Source: JAJPHI01 sp035541875 | Lineage (GTDB): Bacteria; Desulfobacterota; Binatia; Binatales; Binataceae | Assembly: GCA_035541875.1 (NCBI GenBank) | Contig: DATKML010000011.1 | Coordinates: 59,881-123,880 of the forward strand | Reading direction: 5' to 3' | DNA: 64,000 bases | In this document: positions 50,130 to 59,266 of the stretch, one piece after another | How positions within the stretch are numbered: the first letter of the stretch is position 1 | Layout: every line of letters begins with the position of its first letter | Made by a program: the position numbers and the translations under genes | Notes under the pieces: generated by a model | Told to the model about the DNA's origin: nothing | What the model saw: the letters and a program-made list of their open reading frames with translations, nothing else | Databases searched by the model: none

Positions 50130-51350
50130 CTATTGCAGGCGCACCGGCATCTCCTTGATGCCGTTGATGAAATTCGAGCGCATCCGGCGGATCGGTCCGC
50201 AGGGTGCTGCTTTCGGGAAGCGCTGCAGAAACTCGCCGAAGAAGACTCGCAACTGCAATTCGGCGAGACGGGCTCCCAAGCAGTAGTGTTCGCCAATCCC
50301 GAAGCCCAGATGGGGCAAACCGGAGCGGCCGACATCGAAGCGGAAGGGATTGTCGAAGACTTCCTCGTCGCGATTCGCCGACGGGTACCAAAGGATAATC
50401 TTGTCGCCGGCGCGGATTGTCTTGCCGCGCATCTCGGCATCGACGAGCGCCGTGCGCCGCATATGCATCACCGGTGACACCCAGCGCACGATCTCCTGAG
50501 CACCGGAGGAAAGTAGTTCCGGATGATCGATCAGGCGTTGGCGTTCAGCGGGGAAATCGGTGAGGGCAATCAGACCACCTGAGATCGAGTTGCGCGTCGT
50601 CTCGTTACCACCGACGACGAGCAGAATAAAGGTGCCGAGATAACGCTCGACGCTCATCGCTTCACCGCCGATACGGGCGTGGGCGAGCATGCTAATCAGA
50701 TCGCTGCCGGGATTCGTGAGCCGGTCCTGCCACAACTGCAGCGAATAGCCGCCCATCTCCCGCAGGCTCTCGCCAAGTTGTGCGGGTCCGGTGCGCAACT
50801 CCGGATCGTCCTCCCCCACCATCGTGTTGGACCAATCGAAGAGCCTTCGCCGATCCTCCTGCGGGACACCGAGCAGTTCGGCGAGCACCTGGATAGGCAA
50901 CTCGGCGGCGACCTCGGAGATGAACTCACATTCGCGACGACCGGCGAGCCGATCGAGGATGGCGCAGGTGCGCGAGCGCACCTGTTCCTCAAGCGTGCGG
51001 ATTCGCGCCGGCGTGAATCCCGGCGTCACCATCCGGCGATAACTCACGTGCTCCGGCGGGTCCATGCTGATCATTGGAGCCTCAGCCATCGAGGTTCCGC
51101 CGCCCGCGATCCCGACTTTATGTTCGTCGAAGATGCGATGGCCGCCATGCTCACGGGCCGAGCTGAAACGCGCCGGATCTTTGGAAATCGTCACGATATC
51201 GTCGTAGCGCGTAACGCACCAAAAGCCGGGACCATCGCTCTCCGAATTCCAGTAGAGCGGGTCTTCGCGCCGCAGGCGCGCAAAGACCTCATGCGGAACA
51301 GCGGGAACATACAAATCGGGATTCTTCAGATCGATCGCTTCGTGCGGCAT
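50130..51350 (-). CDS. cytochrome P450 (second in window)
   Basis: A 406-residue P450. The heme segment is LGFGIGEHYCLGARLAE near residue 350; the I-helix is VVGGNETTRNSISGG with the normal acid-Thr pair; ExxR is in AQEIVRWVSP. MISMDPPEHVSYRRMVTPGFTP is the usual C-helix region. The start at 51350 has AAGAGGTGCT before it; the frame is open upstream to 51449 without conserved sequence. It lies convergent with the small lipoprotein gene. No adjacent ferredoxin; substrate unknown. Confidence 0.94.
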   Translation of the reverse strand: MPHEAIDLKNPDLYVPAVPHEVFARLRREDPLYWNSESDGPGFWCVTRYDDIVTISKDPARFSSAREHGGHRIFDEHKVGIAGGGTSMAEAPMISMDPPEHVSYRRMVTPGFTPARIRTLEEQVRSRTCAILDRLAGRRECEFISEVAAELPIQVLAELLGVPQEDRRRLFDWSNTMVGEDDPELRTGPAQLGESLREMGGYSLQLWQDRLTNPGSDLISMLAHARIGGEAMSVERYLGTFILLVVGGNETTRNSISGGLIALTDFPAERQRLIDHPELLSSGAQEIVRWVSPVMHMRRTALVDAEMRGKTIRAGDKIILWYPSANRDEEVFDNPFRFDVGRSGLPHLGFGIGEHYCLGARLAELQLRVFFGEFLQRFPKAAPCGPIRRMRSNFINGIKEMPVRLQ

Positions 51351-51546
51351 AGCACCTCTTATCCTGATAGCTGAACGGCGAGCGATCCAGTCTCTCCGGA
51401 CGAGTCGGAGTGAGTCGCGCGACTCGCAAAAATCTGGGTAGGAGCGCAAAATTTCCTTATTCCAGTTGATAGGCGGCCTAAACTATTTGCTTCTCGTATC
51501 GCTTTAAGCCTAATCTCGGCTACGACTAACTGCCCCCAACTGATTC

Positions 51547-53178
51547 ATGCAGAAGCAGGACTCATCAAAGCGTCTTGATTCATGGAAGGCGATCGCCGCT
51601 TACCTGGGTCGCGATGTCCGTACGGTCCAGCGATGGGAGAAGACTCTCAGCCTGCCCATCCATCGTAAACGTCTTGAAAAGCTCGATTCAGTCTATGCCT
51701 TTACCGACGAGCTCGACCGCTGGTGGGGTGAAGGACGCTCTCCGGAGTTAAAACCCGACTCCCAACCGAGTCTTGTGCCTCAGCCTGCGCGACGACGACG
51801 CCTGATCGCGGTCTTGCCACTGCGAAACCATTCCGGTTTGGCGGATCAGGAGTATTTTAGCGAAGGCCTGACCGAAGAACTGATCGGACAACTGAGCCAA
51901 ATCAATCCGGAGGAGCTCGGAGTAATCGGCTTTCGCTCGGTTCAGCCCTACAAGAATACCTCGAAGCCGCTCAATCAGATTGGGCGCGAGCTCGGAACAA
52001 GCTATCTGCTCGACGGTAACGTCCGTCGCGCCGACAACCGTATTCGGATTGATATCAGCCTCATCGATGCGGACGACCAACACGTTATCGCCCGCGAAAA
52101 ATTTGACCGTGACCTGAGCGATATTCTCGAGTTGCAGAGTGAGGTAGCGCAGACAGTCTCCCGACGTATCGCGGTAACCATTACAGCCAAAGAGAGAACC
52201 GGGCAACGCGGCATACCGCCGGAAGCATACGATAGCTATCTCAGGGGAAGGGAACTCTGGAACCGCCGTCGCGAAGAAGACCTGCGGATGGCAATTCGGC
52301 TGTTTCAGCGGGCAATCGATCAGGATCTAAATTATGCGCCTGCCTATGCCGGAATCGCGGATTGCTACGCGCTGTTGTCGAATATCATGACCGGAGCGAT
52401 GCCTCCGAGCGAAGCGATGCCGAAGGCCAAAAGCGCCGCGCGCAAAGCGCTCGAGCTCAACCCTGACCTGGCCGACGCGCACGCCTCAATCGCATATGTA
52501 AACGCCTTTTTCGATTGGAATTGGCAGCCTGCGGAGAAAGCCTTTGATCGTGCTCTGGAGCTAAACCCGAGCTATGCTCCCGCCCGTCAGTGGTACTCCG
52601 AGTTATTGATTATTCAAGGGCGGATGGACGACGCGATCGCCGAGATCAAGCGTGCGGGCGAGAACGATCCACTTTCCATGGCGATAACCGCATCCTACGT
52701 CTCAGCCATGTATCACGGTCGGCAGTACGATGACGTTATCGCCGAGTGCCGAACGATGCTCGCGCTCGATCCGCGGAATCTGCTCGCCTACATGAATCTG
52801 GGGCGCGCATGGATGATGAAGCAGGAATATCCGAAGGCGATCGCCGAGTTGCAGGCGGCTGTAGAGCTAACCGGCTACAGCTCAGCCATGTTACTCGCTC
52901 TGCTGGGACACGCTTTCGGCCTGGCCCGCAAGATGCGTGACGCCCGCGACGTGATCAAGCAGCTCAGTGCCATCGCTCGCCTGAAATACGTCCCGGCGTT
53001 CGACTTCGCTATCGTCTACGCTGCTATCGGCGACAAAGATAATTGCTTCAAGGCACTCCGCAAAGCGCGCGCCGAACGTTGCGAATATCTCCTCTATCTG
53101 GGACAGGAGCCAGCGGCAGATCCTATTCGTAACGACCAACGTTTCGCGAAAGTAGTGCCGCTATCATCGTCTCTGTAA
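51547..53178 (+). CDS. HTH / TolB-like / TPR regulatory protein
   Basis: A 543-residue protein in three parts. Residues 10-50 are a helix-turn-helix of the excisionase/MerR-like type (SWKAIAAYLGRDVRTVQRWEK). Residues 85-210 (IAVLPLRNHSGLADQEYFSEGLTEEL, given here in part) resemble the TolB-N/FlgO-like domain seen behind adenylate-cyclase or kinase domains. The rest is a run of TPR-like helical pairs (AYAGIADCYALL, ALELNPDLADAHASIAYV, ALELNPSYAPARQWYSELL and others). Such proteins are numerous in Acidobacteria and related soil groups and are thought to be transcriptional regulators. It is alone between two divergent regions. Confidence 0.85.
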   Translation: MQKQDSSKRLDSWKAIAAYLGRDVRTVQRWEKTLSLPIHRKRLEKLDSVYAFTDELDRWWGEGRSPELKPDSQPSLVPQPARRRRLIAVLPLRNHSGLADQEYFSEGLTEELIGQLSQINPEELGVIGFRSVQPYKNTSKPLNQIGRELGTSYLLDGNVRRADNRIRIDISLIDADDQHVIAREKFDRDLSDILELQSEVAQTVSRRIAVTITAKERTGQRGIPPEAYDSYLRGRELWNRRREEDLRMAIRLFQRAIDQDLNYAPAYAGIADCYALLSNIMTGAMPPSEAMPKAKSAARKALELNPDLADAHASIAYVNAFFDWNWQPAEKAFDRALELNPSYAPARQWYSELLIIQGRMDDAIAEIKRAGENDPLSMAITASYVSAMYHGRQYDDVIAECRTMLALDPRNLLAYMNLGRAWMMKQEYPKAIAELQAAVELTGYSSAMLLALLGHAFGLARKMRDARDVIKQLSAIARLKYVPAFDFAIVYAAIGDKDNCFKALRKARAERCEYLLYLGQEPAADPIRNDQRFAKVVPLSSSL

Positions 53179-53354
53179 GACGACGGGCTTTCCGGCCTCC
53201 CCTACTTGAACGACATACCGGTGAAGCACGACAAAGGGCGTCGTGTCGTACCTTCAACCTAAACGACGCCACTCACCGTCTGTCATTTCTGACCGTTACT
53301 TCTCTAGTGTCGTCCGTGGCGTGAGCAGTTGAGGCACGCTCGGGGAGACAACGA

Positions 53355-53936
53355 ATGAAGCTAGAGACTAGATACCGTGGCAAACGAAACCCTCAATTGG
53401 CGGCTATTTGGATGATCGCAGCCGGATCGGCGCTCGATCTGCTCACCGGATGCTCACCGGTTCTTGAAGCCACGCGACCTAATCCTGTGGATCTTACTCA
53501 GTTCCGCCCCGGTCAATCCCATGACTCAGTAATCGAAACAGTCGGGACTCCGAAGGGCACGCTAAAAGAAGCGGACGGCAGCTCTTGCGATTCTTACGAA
53601 CTGTACACGCACGGTCCGAGCGGAGCCGGTAAAGCCGGGCTGGCCTTTCTTGAGGGAGCGGCGGATTTCTTCACTCTCGGTCTGGCAGAGGCGGTCCTCA
53701 CTCCCGCCGAAGCCGGCACGCGCAATAGTCTTCATCCTGTGACCTTCTGCTACAAGGAAGACAAGCTCGCGAAACTCACTGAGAATGGTAACACCATCAC
53801 CTCGAGCGAATCCTGGGGGCCTGTTGTCGCGAAGAACGATGCCGCATCAGATCCGACTCCCTCCGCTACGGTGACTCCGTCCCCAGTGCCGACATCTACT
53901 GCAACTCCGGGTAACAGCTCGGCGGCTGAACTCTAG
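53355..53936 (+). CDS. Exported protein with BamE/SmpA-like segment, unknown function
   Basis: A 193-residue protein with a charged N-terminus and a hydrophobic stretch ending in LLTGCSPV, which looks like a lipobox (Cys33). The segment FRPGQSHDSVIETVGTPKGTLKE resembles the short repeat in SmpA/BamE-type lipoproteins, where a G-x-s-x-x-x-V-x-x-x-x-G-x-P motif is found. A hydrophobic Gly/Ala part (AGKAGLAFLEGAADFFTLGLA) follows, then a Thr/Pro/Ser tail. It opens a same-strand run with the next two genes. Confidence 0.65.
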   Translation: MKLETRYRGKRNPQLAAIWMIAAGSALDLLTGCSPVLEATRPNPVDLTQFRPGQSHDSVIETVGTPKGTLKEADGSSCDSYELYTHGPSGAGKAGLAFLEGAADFFTLGLAEAVLTPAEAGTRNSLHPVTFCYKEDKLAKLTENGNTITSSESWGPVVAKNDAASDPTPSATVTPSPVPTSTATPGNSSAAEL

Positions 53937-53952
53937 TCAGCAGGTAGCGCAG

Positions 53953-54138
53953 ATGTTTATCAATTTCGACGCTGACAATCAGCAACAATGCGACAACTGC
54001 GGTCGAAGCGGCACTCTGATGCATCTCGTGTTCACGCCCTCCAATCGAGTTATTGATCTCTGTCGAAAGTGTTTCGAGGCCCTGGCCACCGCGATGCTTC
54101 AGGCCTTACGCAAGTTCGGAATGAACGACGAACCGTGA
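53953..54138 (+). CDS. Small zinc-ribbon protein
   Basis: A 61-residue protein with two Cys pairs, CDNCGRSG (residues 13-20) and CRKCFEALA (about 37-45), likely binding one zinc ion. The linker HLVFTPSNRVIDL forms the beta hairpin. No named family; similar small proteins are often called hypothetical. It starts 16 bases after the preceding gene. Confidence 0.6.
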   Translation: MFINFDADNQQQCDNCGRSGTLMHLVFTPSNRVIDLCRKCFEALATAMLQALRKFGMNDEP

Positions 54139-54257
54139 CAGCCGCGGATTGCAGTCGCGAAACATCGCAGTCCGTGGCGTCAATGCACCATCGCGCAACA
54201 TGCCGTAGCTGCTGAAGCGTATCGACGCGACCGAGAAAATGACCTGGGACGAAAGGC

Positions 54258-55379
54258 ATGAAAGGAGTCATCCTAGCCAGCCTCATGACGCTGCTCATGG
54301 GATGCACCGCGACGAGCTTCTTTCCTGAGCTTTTGAGCGAATGTCACGGCAACCTGCCTTCGGAGGTGATCTCACCGCCTCAGATCATCGACAAGTCACT
54401 TTTCCATCCGCACACGATCATTTTGGAGCAGTTGCCGATCCTCCCCATGGAGCCTCCGTTCGATTCATCTGGGACCGAATCCAACGAGTTCCGCCCTCTA
54501 TACGGCCCCGCAGCCGTCCTGCAACGGGAAATGGAATTCGATTCGAACCTTGCTAGGATCGTCGATGATCTAGGAGTCCCTGACGCGGTCGAATTGGACT
54601 CAACCACGGCCTTCGTCATGTACTACCATGACCCGCCGCGAACATTCATCTTCTATAAGTGTCACGAGATAACTATCCCTGATATTCCGCAATCCGTTCG
54701 CATAATGCTGTTCAATGAGCCTCTTCCGAACAGACCGTGGCCGGTAACGCTAACCAGTAGCTCCCTCGAGTTGCTCGACGTTCCGAAGCTTCCTCCGCCC
54801 CCGCCAACAGAACTCGAACCCGTGGACTTCACTTCGGACGTCGTTTACATCATCAAGCGCTCGCAGCTGGCTTCGGGAAGCCTTGAACAAAGCCGCGCCA
54901 GGATGGCGCTCCAGAGATTGGCTGAAGGTGCTCCGATGAAAGGTATCCACTGGCGCGTCATCGTCGTGGAGTCGCCCTATTCTGAAGCGCTGGTGGTTCC
55001 GGATGGCACGCTCCTTATCAGTGAGGGTCTTGTAAGAGGCGCCAGCGAGCCCGAACTCGATGCCGTGATCGCACACCTGATGGGCCACGTCCGTTACAGC
55101 CATTATCGTCTCTCAACCCATCCAACATCTGGCCAGCCGAGGGATCCGCGGCTTGAAGAAAGCGAGGCGAATATCGTTGCGATTAGTTACTTAGCCCGAG
55201 TCGGGTTGGGTCCCTCGGCCCTCTTCGCGGCGATGGCAAAGCTGAGCCTCTCTCCGCAGGAGCGAATTGCTCCGTTACAGAACTCCAACTTGGCCTACTA
55301 CTCGATGCAGGACCATCGCGATAACGGCGCGCCCGACCTTGGCCGTATGCTCGACGCGGGGCTGATTCCGGCGCGGTAA
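54258..55379 (+). CDS. M48-like lipoprotein with degenerate active site
   Basis: A 373-residue lipoprotein (lipobox LMGC, Cys16). The C-terminal domain aligns with M48 metallopeptidases: EALVVPDGTLLISEGLV, then ELDAVIAHLMGHVRYSHY and a later LEESEANIVAISYLARVG, which is where M48 enzymes carry the third ligand Glu. In place of HExxH the sequence is HLMGH (273-277): both His remain but the catalytic Glu is Leu274. It is therefore probably not a protease. The N-terminal half has no recognised domain. It is the last gene of the 53.3-55.4 kb group. Confidence 0.75.
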   Translation: MKGVILASLMTLLMGCTATSFFPELLSECHGNLPSEVISPPQIIDKSLFHPHTIILEQLPILPMEPPFDSSGTESNEFRPLYGPAAVLQREMEFDSNLARIVDDLGVPDAVELDSTTAFVMYYHDPPRTFIFYKCHEITIPDIPQSVRIMLFNEPLPNRPWPVTLTSSSLELLDVPKLPPPPPTELEPVDFTSDVVYIIKRSQLASGSLEQSRARMALQRLAEGAPMKGIHWRVIVVESPYSEALVVPDGTLLISEGLVRGASEPELDAVIAHLMGHVRYSHYRLSTHPTSGQPRDPRLEESEANIVAISYLARVGLGPSALFAAMAKLSLSPQERIAPLQNSNLAYYSMQDHRDNGAPDLGRMLDAGLIPAR

Positions 55380-55412
55380 CGACTTATGATCGGCGGCGGG
55401 AGTAATCGATCG

Positions 55413-56183
55413 ATGCCGACTGCGCTGATCACCGGAGCTTCGAGCGGGCTCGGCGAGCAATTCGCCTATGCGCTCGCGCGCCTCAACTACAACCTCATTC
55501 TCGTCGCGCGCCGCAAGGATCGGCTGGAAGGCGTCGCGGCCAAAGCACGCGAACTTGGCGCATCGGGCGCAGAGATACTCGTTGCGGATTTGGCGCGACG
55601 GGAAGCGCCACGCGAGATTTGCGATCAGCTCACGGCATCCAGGACGGCAATCGACTATCTCGTCAATAACGCCGGGTTCGGCACCAACGGACCATTCAAT
55701 CAACTCGGATTGGAGCGCGAGGTCGAAGAGATCGATCTGAATATCACCGCGCTGGTGGCCCTGACGCATCTGATTCTGCCGCAGATGATCGAGCGGCACG
55801 CCGGCACGATTATCAATGTCGCATCCACGGCCGGCTTCCAGCCTCTGCCCTACATGAGCATCTATGCGGCGACCAAGGCCTTCGTGCTCAGCTTCACTTC
55901 GGCACTGGCGGGAGAACTGCTTGGGAGCGGGGTACGTATCCTCGCGCTATGTCCGGGGCCGGTCGCGACGGAGTTTCAGTCGGTCGCCAAGAACGAGCAC
56001 GGGCGGATGCCGAAGTTCGCGTTCGTCAGTGCCGAGCAGGTTGTCGCTGAAGGTATCACGGCTGCGGCCAGCGGCCGCACGGTCTATATCCCTGGATGGA
56101 TCAATTTCATCACCGCGCAGACTACTCGGTTCGTCCCGCGCAACGTGATCAGCTTCTTCGCGCGAAGGATCTACAAGCCGTGA
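55413..56183 (+). CDS. SDR family oxidoreductase (DltE/YqjQ-like)
   Basis: A 256-residue short-chain dehydrogenase. TALITGASSGLGEQFAYAL near residue 3-21 is the NADP-type motif, followed by VARRKDRL (Arg/Lys for the 2'-phosphate). NNAGFG, the Ser in VASTAGF and YAATKAF (Tyr-x3-Lys) are intact. RFVPRNVISFFARRIY at the end is common in this group (COG0300). An ATG at 55386 is also in frame; 55413 has GGGAG upstream. Confidence 0.9.
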   Translation: MPTALITGASSGLGEQFAYALARLNYNLILVARRKDRLEGVAAKARELGASGAEILVADLARREAPREICDQLTASRTAIDYLVNNAGFGTNGPFNQLGLEREVEEIDLNITALVALTHLILPQMIERHAGTIINVASTAGFQPLPYMSIYAATKAFVLSFTSALAGELLGSGVRILALCPGPVATEFQSVAKNEHGRMPKFAFVSAEQVVAEGITAAASGRTVYIPGWINFITAQTTRFVPRNVISFFARRIYKP

Positions 56184-56275
56184 ATCGCTTCGAGCAGATC
56201 CTTCGATTCCGCGAATGATTTTAGGCCGGGCCTCGCGGACTCGGCCGCCCCTTGGATCGCTTCGCTCAGGATGAC
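56182..56275 (-). repeat. Dispersed REP-like repeat, copy F (long centre)
   Basis: On the minus strand: GTCATCCTGAGCGAAGCGAT, GGCCGAGTCCGCGAGGCCCG centre, TTCGCGGAATCGAAGGATCT, CGAAGCGATTC. Closest to copy E. Confidence 0.85.
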
Positions 56276-56302
56276 AGCAATAGGTGCTGAGAAACTTTGT
56301 TC

Positions 56303-56430
56303 TGTCATCCCGACCGAAGCGGCGGCTTTGCGACGCGTTGCGGAGGGATCAACGCGACGCGATTCATTGCGAAGCGCCCTCACCCACTTCGCGCGGAGCG
56401 CTCAGCACCCTCTCCCAGATCAGGTAGGGG
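56303..56430 (+). repeat. Divergent repeat fragment, possible copy G
   Basis: Starts TGTCATCCCGACCGAAGCGG and ends with a stretch (GCCCTCACCCAC ... CACCCTCTCCC) of the sort found in other intergenic repeats. Only the first 20 or so bases resemble the family. No gene is seen in 56184-56432. Confidence 0.4.
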
Positions 56431-56432
56431 GA

Positions 56433-57575
56433 TCAGGCTTTCAGCAGATCGCGCGCGATGACGATGTGTTGGACCTGCGATGTACCCTCGTAGATCTGGA
56501 GCAGCTTGGCATCACGCATCAGCTTTTCGACTGGATACTCCTTCATGTAGCCGTAGCCGCCGAAGATCTGCACCGCGTCGGTCGTGATCTTCATACAGGC
56601 CTCGGAGCTGAAGAGCTTTGCGTAGCTCGAAATCGCGTTCGGCGTTTCCCCGCGATCGACCATCCATGCCGCCTTGTAGGTCAGCAGGCGCATCGCTTCG
56701 ACGTTCACCGCCATATCGGCCATCATGAACTGGATCGCCTGAAAGCTCGCGATCGGCTGGCCGAAGGCCTTCCGCTCCTGTGAGTACTTAACGCATTCGT
56801 CGAGCGCCCGCTGCGACACGCCGATCGCGATCGCGCCGATTTCAGGACGACTGCGATCGAAGGTGCCCATCGCATACTTGAAACCCTCGCCCTCTTTGCC
56901 GACGAGAGCTTCGAGCGGGATACGCACTTCGTCGTAAACGATCTCGCCGGTGTCGGCGGCGCGTTGGCCAAGCTTGCCATGCATCCGATTGCGTGTGATG
57001 CCCGGCAAATTCGACGGGAACACGAAACAGGAAATCCCGCGATGCTTCAGCTTCTTGTCGGTGGTCGCGAAGGTGACAATCCAGTCCGCCATCGAGCCGT
57101 TCGAGATGAAGTGTTTGGTGCCGTTGAGCACGTAGGAGTCGCCGTCGCGACGATAGGTGGTGGTCATCCCGGCCACGTCTGAACCGGCAGCCGGTTCGGT
57201 AATCGCGAAGGCGCAGAAGCTCAGCTGGTTGGCGAGACCGCCCAGATAGGTCTTTTTCTGCTCGTCGTTACCGGCGACGACGAGCGGCAGCGAAGCGAGA
57301 TCGTTCGCGGCGATCGAATTCGTTATCCCTGAGCATCCGTAGTTCAGCTCTTCGCCGACGATACAGGTTTCGAGGATGCTCAGCCCCGGTCCACCCAACT
57401 CCGCCGGAACTGCGAAGTTCATCAACCCGGCCTTCCAGGCCTTCTCACAGATATCGCGCGGGAAGATCTCTTTCTCGTCGTATTCGCGAGCGCGAGGAAT
57501 GATCTCCTGCTCGCTGAATTTGCGCGCGAGCGCCTTGAGTTCGCGTTGTTCGTCGGTGAGGTCGAATCCGATCAT
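56433..57575 (-). CDS. acyl-CoA dehydrogenase
   Basis: A 380-residue FAD enzyme oxidising acyl-CoA to enoyl-CoA. FDLTDEQRELKALARKFSEQ starts the helical domain; CAFAITEPAAGSDVAGM is the FAD/substrate signature near residue 125; GYGYMKEYPVEKLMRDAKLLQIYEGTSQVQ (read in two parts near 340-370) includes the catalytic Glu in YEGTS, as in medium- and short-chain enzymes. ATG at 57575 has GGAG upstream. No electron-transfer flavoprotein genes are adjacent. Confidence 0.95.
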   Translation of the reverse strand: MIGFDLTDEQRELKALARKFSEQEIIPRAREYDEKEIFPRDICEKAWKAGLMNFAVPAELGGPGLSILETCIVGEELNYGCSGITNSIAANDLASLPLVVAGNDEQKKTYLGGLANQLSFCAFAITEPAAGSDVAGMTTTYRRDGDSYVLNGTKHFISNGSMADWIVTFATTDKKLKHRGISCFVFPSNLPGITRNRMHGKLGQRAADTGEIVYDEVRIPLEALVGKEGEGFKYAMGTFDRSRPEIGAIAIGVSQRALDECVKYSQERKAFGQPIASFQAIQFMMADMAVNVEAMRLLTYKAAWMVDRGETPNAISSYAKLFSSEACMKITTDAVQIFGGYGYMKEYPVEKLMRDAKLLQIYEGTSQVQHIVIARDLLKA

Positions 57576-57612
57576 CTGCAATCTCCGTTCAAGTAATGTT
57601 CCCGCTGCTCTT

Positions 57613-58539
57613 TCAAACTTCGAGATGAGTTAACGAACACGCCTTCGTCAGACCCAGCCCGCGCTTGATACCGGGATAGCCGCGTACCAAAGACGCGGTC
57701 ACCGCCAGTTCGAGACGCACGGCACGACCGAAAGTCTGCTCGATCTGATCACCGAGCGCAAAGGCCTCGGGCGCCCTAGTCGCTACAGCTTGTCCGAATT
57801 GAAAGGCGCAAAGCCGATCGCCGGTCAGATTGCCAGCGCCGCGCAAGCCCTCATTCACCAAGTCGCGCGATACCCCGTCGGCGAGCGCGCCACGTGCGAC
57901 GATCATCGCGCAGGGCCCGCAATCTTCCACCAGAATCGCGCCGAGTTGTGCGAGGTGAAAAATCTCTGGCGTCGCTTCCCATCGATGCGACGTCGCAGGC
58001 ATGAAATGCATGAATTTCTCGAGCGCATGTCCCGGAGCGGCCGCGAGCTCCTGAACGTAGCGGCTTTCGCCGGGCATCATCTTCTCAACCGCCCGCATGA
58101 AGGTCGTTTTGGGCAATCCAGCCGGATCGATGCGGTGCCGGCGAAAAAGGATCGCAAGCGCAGCAAAGACCAAAAGCGGAGGACCGATAACCGCTGGCAC
58201 ATCCTGCCAGAAGCGGCCGAGCGTTGAGATACCTGTCACGACCTCGACGATATGAAAGATGCCATGCGCCGCGAGCCATATCGCGCCCGCGACGAGCGCC
58301 ATCCAGCGGCCTTCGGGAAACCGGAGACCGTAGAGCAGCAGTATGCCACTGGTTAAATAGGTTAGCCCGATATCAACGATAAAATGGGCATTCGCTGGAC
58401 CGGTTGCGGGTACGGTAGGTAGGGCGCGGTACCACGCAAGCGGCGCCGCAACCATGAAAACGCCATTCGCGAGGCAGAAGATCGCGGTCAAAGCGATTAG
58501 GGCTCGGGCAATATAGTCGGGAGTCGAAGGCTTACCCAT
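57613..58539 (-). CDS. Four-helix membrane protein fused to an AhpD/CMD-like domain
   Basis: A 308-residue protein. Residues 10-135 contain four hydrophobic helices (ALIALTAIFCLANGVFMV; FIVDIGLTYLTSGILLLYG; ALVAGAIWLAAHGIFHIVE; PPLLVFAALAILF). After a cytoplasmic linker, residues 165-300 look like a CMD/AhpD-type domain with a redox-like pair Cys207-x2-Cys210 (VEDCGPCAMIVARGAL) and a helical end. The ATG at 58539 follows GAGGAGGTCACAACT. I know of no name for this fusion. It precedes the acyl-CoA dehydrogenase gene by 37 bases, same strand. Confidence 0.75.
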   Translation of the reverse strand: MGKPSTPDYIARALIALTAIFCLANGVFMVAAPLAWYRALPTVPATGPANAHFIVDIGLTYLTSGILLLYGLRFPEGRWMALVAGAIWLAAHGIFHIVEVVTGISTLGRFWQDVPAVIGPPLLVFAALAILFRRHRIDPAGLPKTTFMRAVEKMMPGESRYVQELAAAPGHALEKFMHFMPATSHRWEATPEIFHLAQLGAILVEDCGPCAMIVARGALADGVSRDLVNEGLRGAGNLTGDRLCAFQFGQAVATRAPEAFALGDQIEQTFGRAVRLELAVTASLVRGYPGIKRGLGLTKACSLTHLEV

Positions 58540-58669
58540 AGTTGTGACCTCCTCGGACGCGCGCGACGCACAGGTTATCAATCGCGGTGAGGAGAGTTAA
58601 ACGGAGCCACGTCGCCGGATGATCGCGCAAGTGCTACTTTTTCGATTAGCCCACTCTCGCGAGCTAACG

Positions 58670-59266
58670 ATGGATAGAAGACGACCGCATCTTTTGCCGC
58701 TCCTTCCCATGGCCATGATAATCGTGCTCGCCGGATGTGGCGTGAATCGGCTGCCGACGCTCGACGAACAGGTCAAGGCAGCGTGGAGTCAGGTACTCAA
58801 TGAGTATCAGCGCCGGGCCGATCTGATCCCCAACTTGGTCGAAGTCGTGAAGGGTTACGCCAAGCAAGAGCAGCAGGTTCTGACGGCAGTGACCGAAGCT
58901 CGTGCGAAGGCGACACAGACCCAGCTACCGGCCGATATCCTGTCGAACCCGGAAGCGTTCCATCAGTACGAGCAGAGCCAAGCCCGTCTGACCGGAGCAT
59001 TGGGCCGACTCCTAGTCGTGAGTGAGCGCTACCCGAATCTTAAATCGGACCAAAATTTTCTGGCCCTGCAAGCGCAGCTCGAAGGCACCGAGAATCGTAT
59101 CGCCGTCGCGCGCCGCGACTACATCAATGCGGTGCAGGAATACAACACCGCACTACGAACCATACCAACGCGATGGACCGCGACGTGGCTCTATCCCGAT
59201 CTGAAGCTGCGCGAGACCTTTACAATTTCCGAGCAAGCCCAGCAGGTGCCCCAGGTTCATTTCTAA
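58670..59266 (+). CDS. lemA: LemA family protein
   Basis: A 198-residue lipoprotein-like LemA protein: signal peptide with lipobox LAGC (VLAGCGVN), then LDEQVKAAWSQVLNEYQRRADLIPNLVEVVKGYA (conserved helical part, read from about residue 35) and NRIAVARRDYINAVQEYNT. The start at 58670 is preferred because it directly precedes the signal peptide. Its TAA overlaps the ATG of the next gene (TAATG). LemA genes are usually paired with TPM-domain genes, as here. Confidence 0.93.
   Translation: MDRRRPHLLPLLPMAMIIVLAGCGVNRLPTLDEQVKAAWSQVLNEYQRRADLIPNLVEVVKGYAKQEQQVLTAVTEARAKATQTQLPADILSNPEAFHQYEQSQARLTGALGRLLVVSERYPNLKSDQNFLALQAQLEGTENRIAVARRDYINAVQEYNTALRTIPTRWTATWLYPDLKLRETFTISEQAQQVPQVHF

Noticed and set aside
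53179..53354. Possible gene in the gap after the HTH-TPR gene
   Set aside because: No frame with start, ribosome-binding site and protein-like composition; nothing else recognisable was seen.
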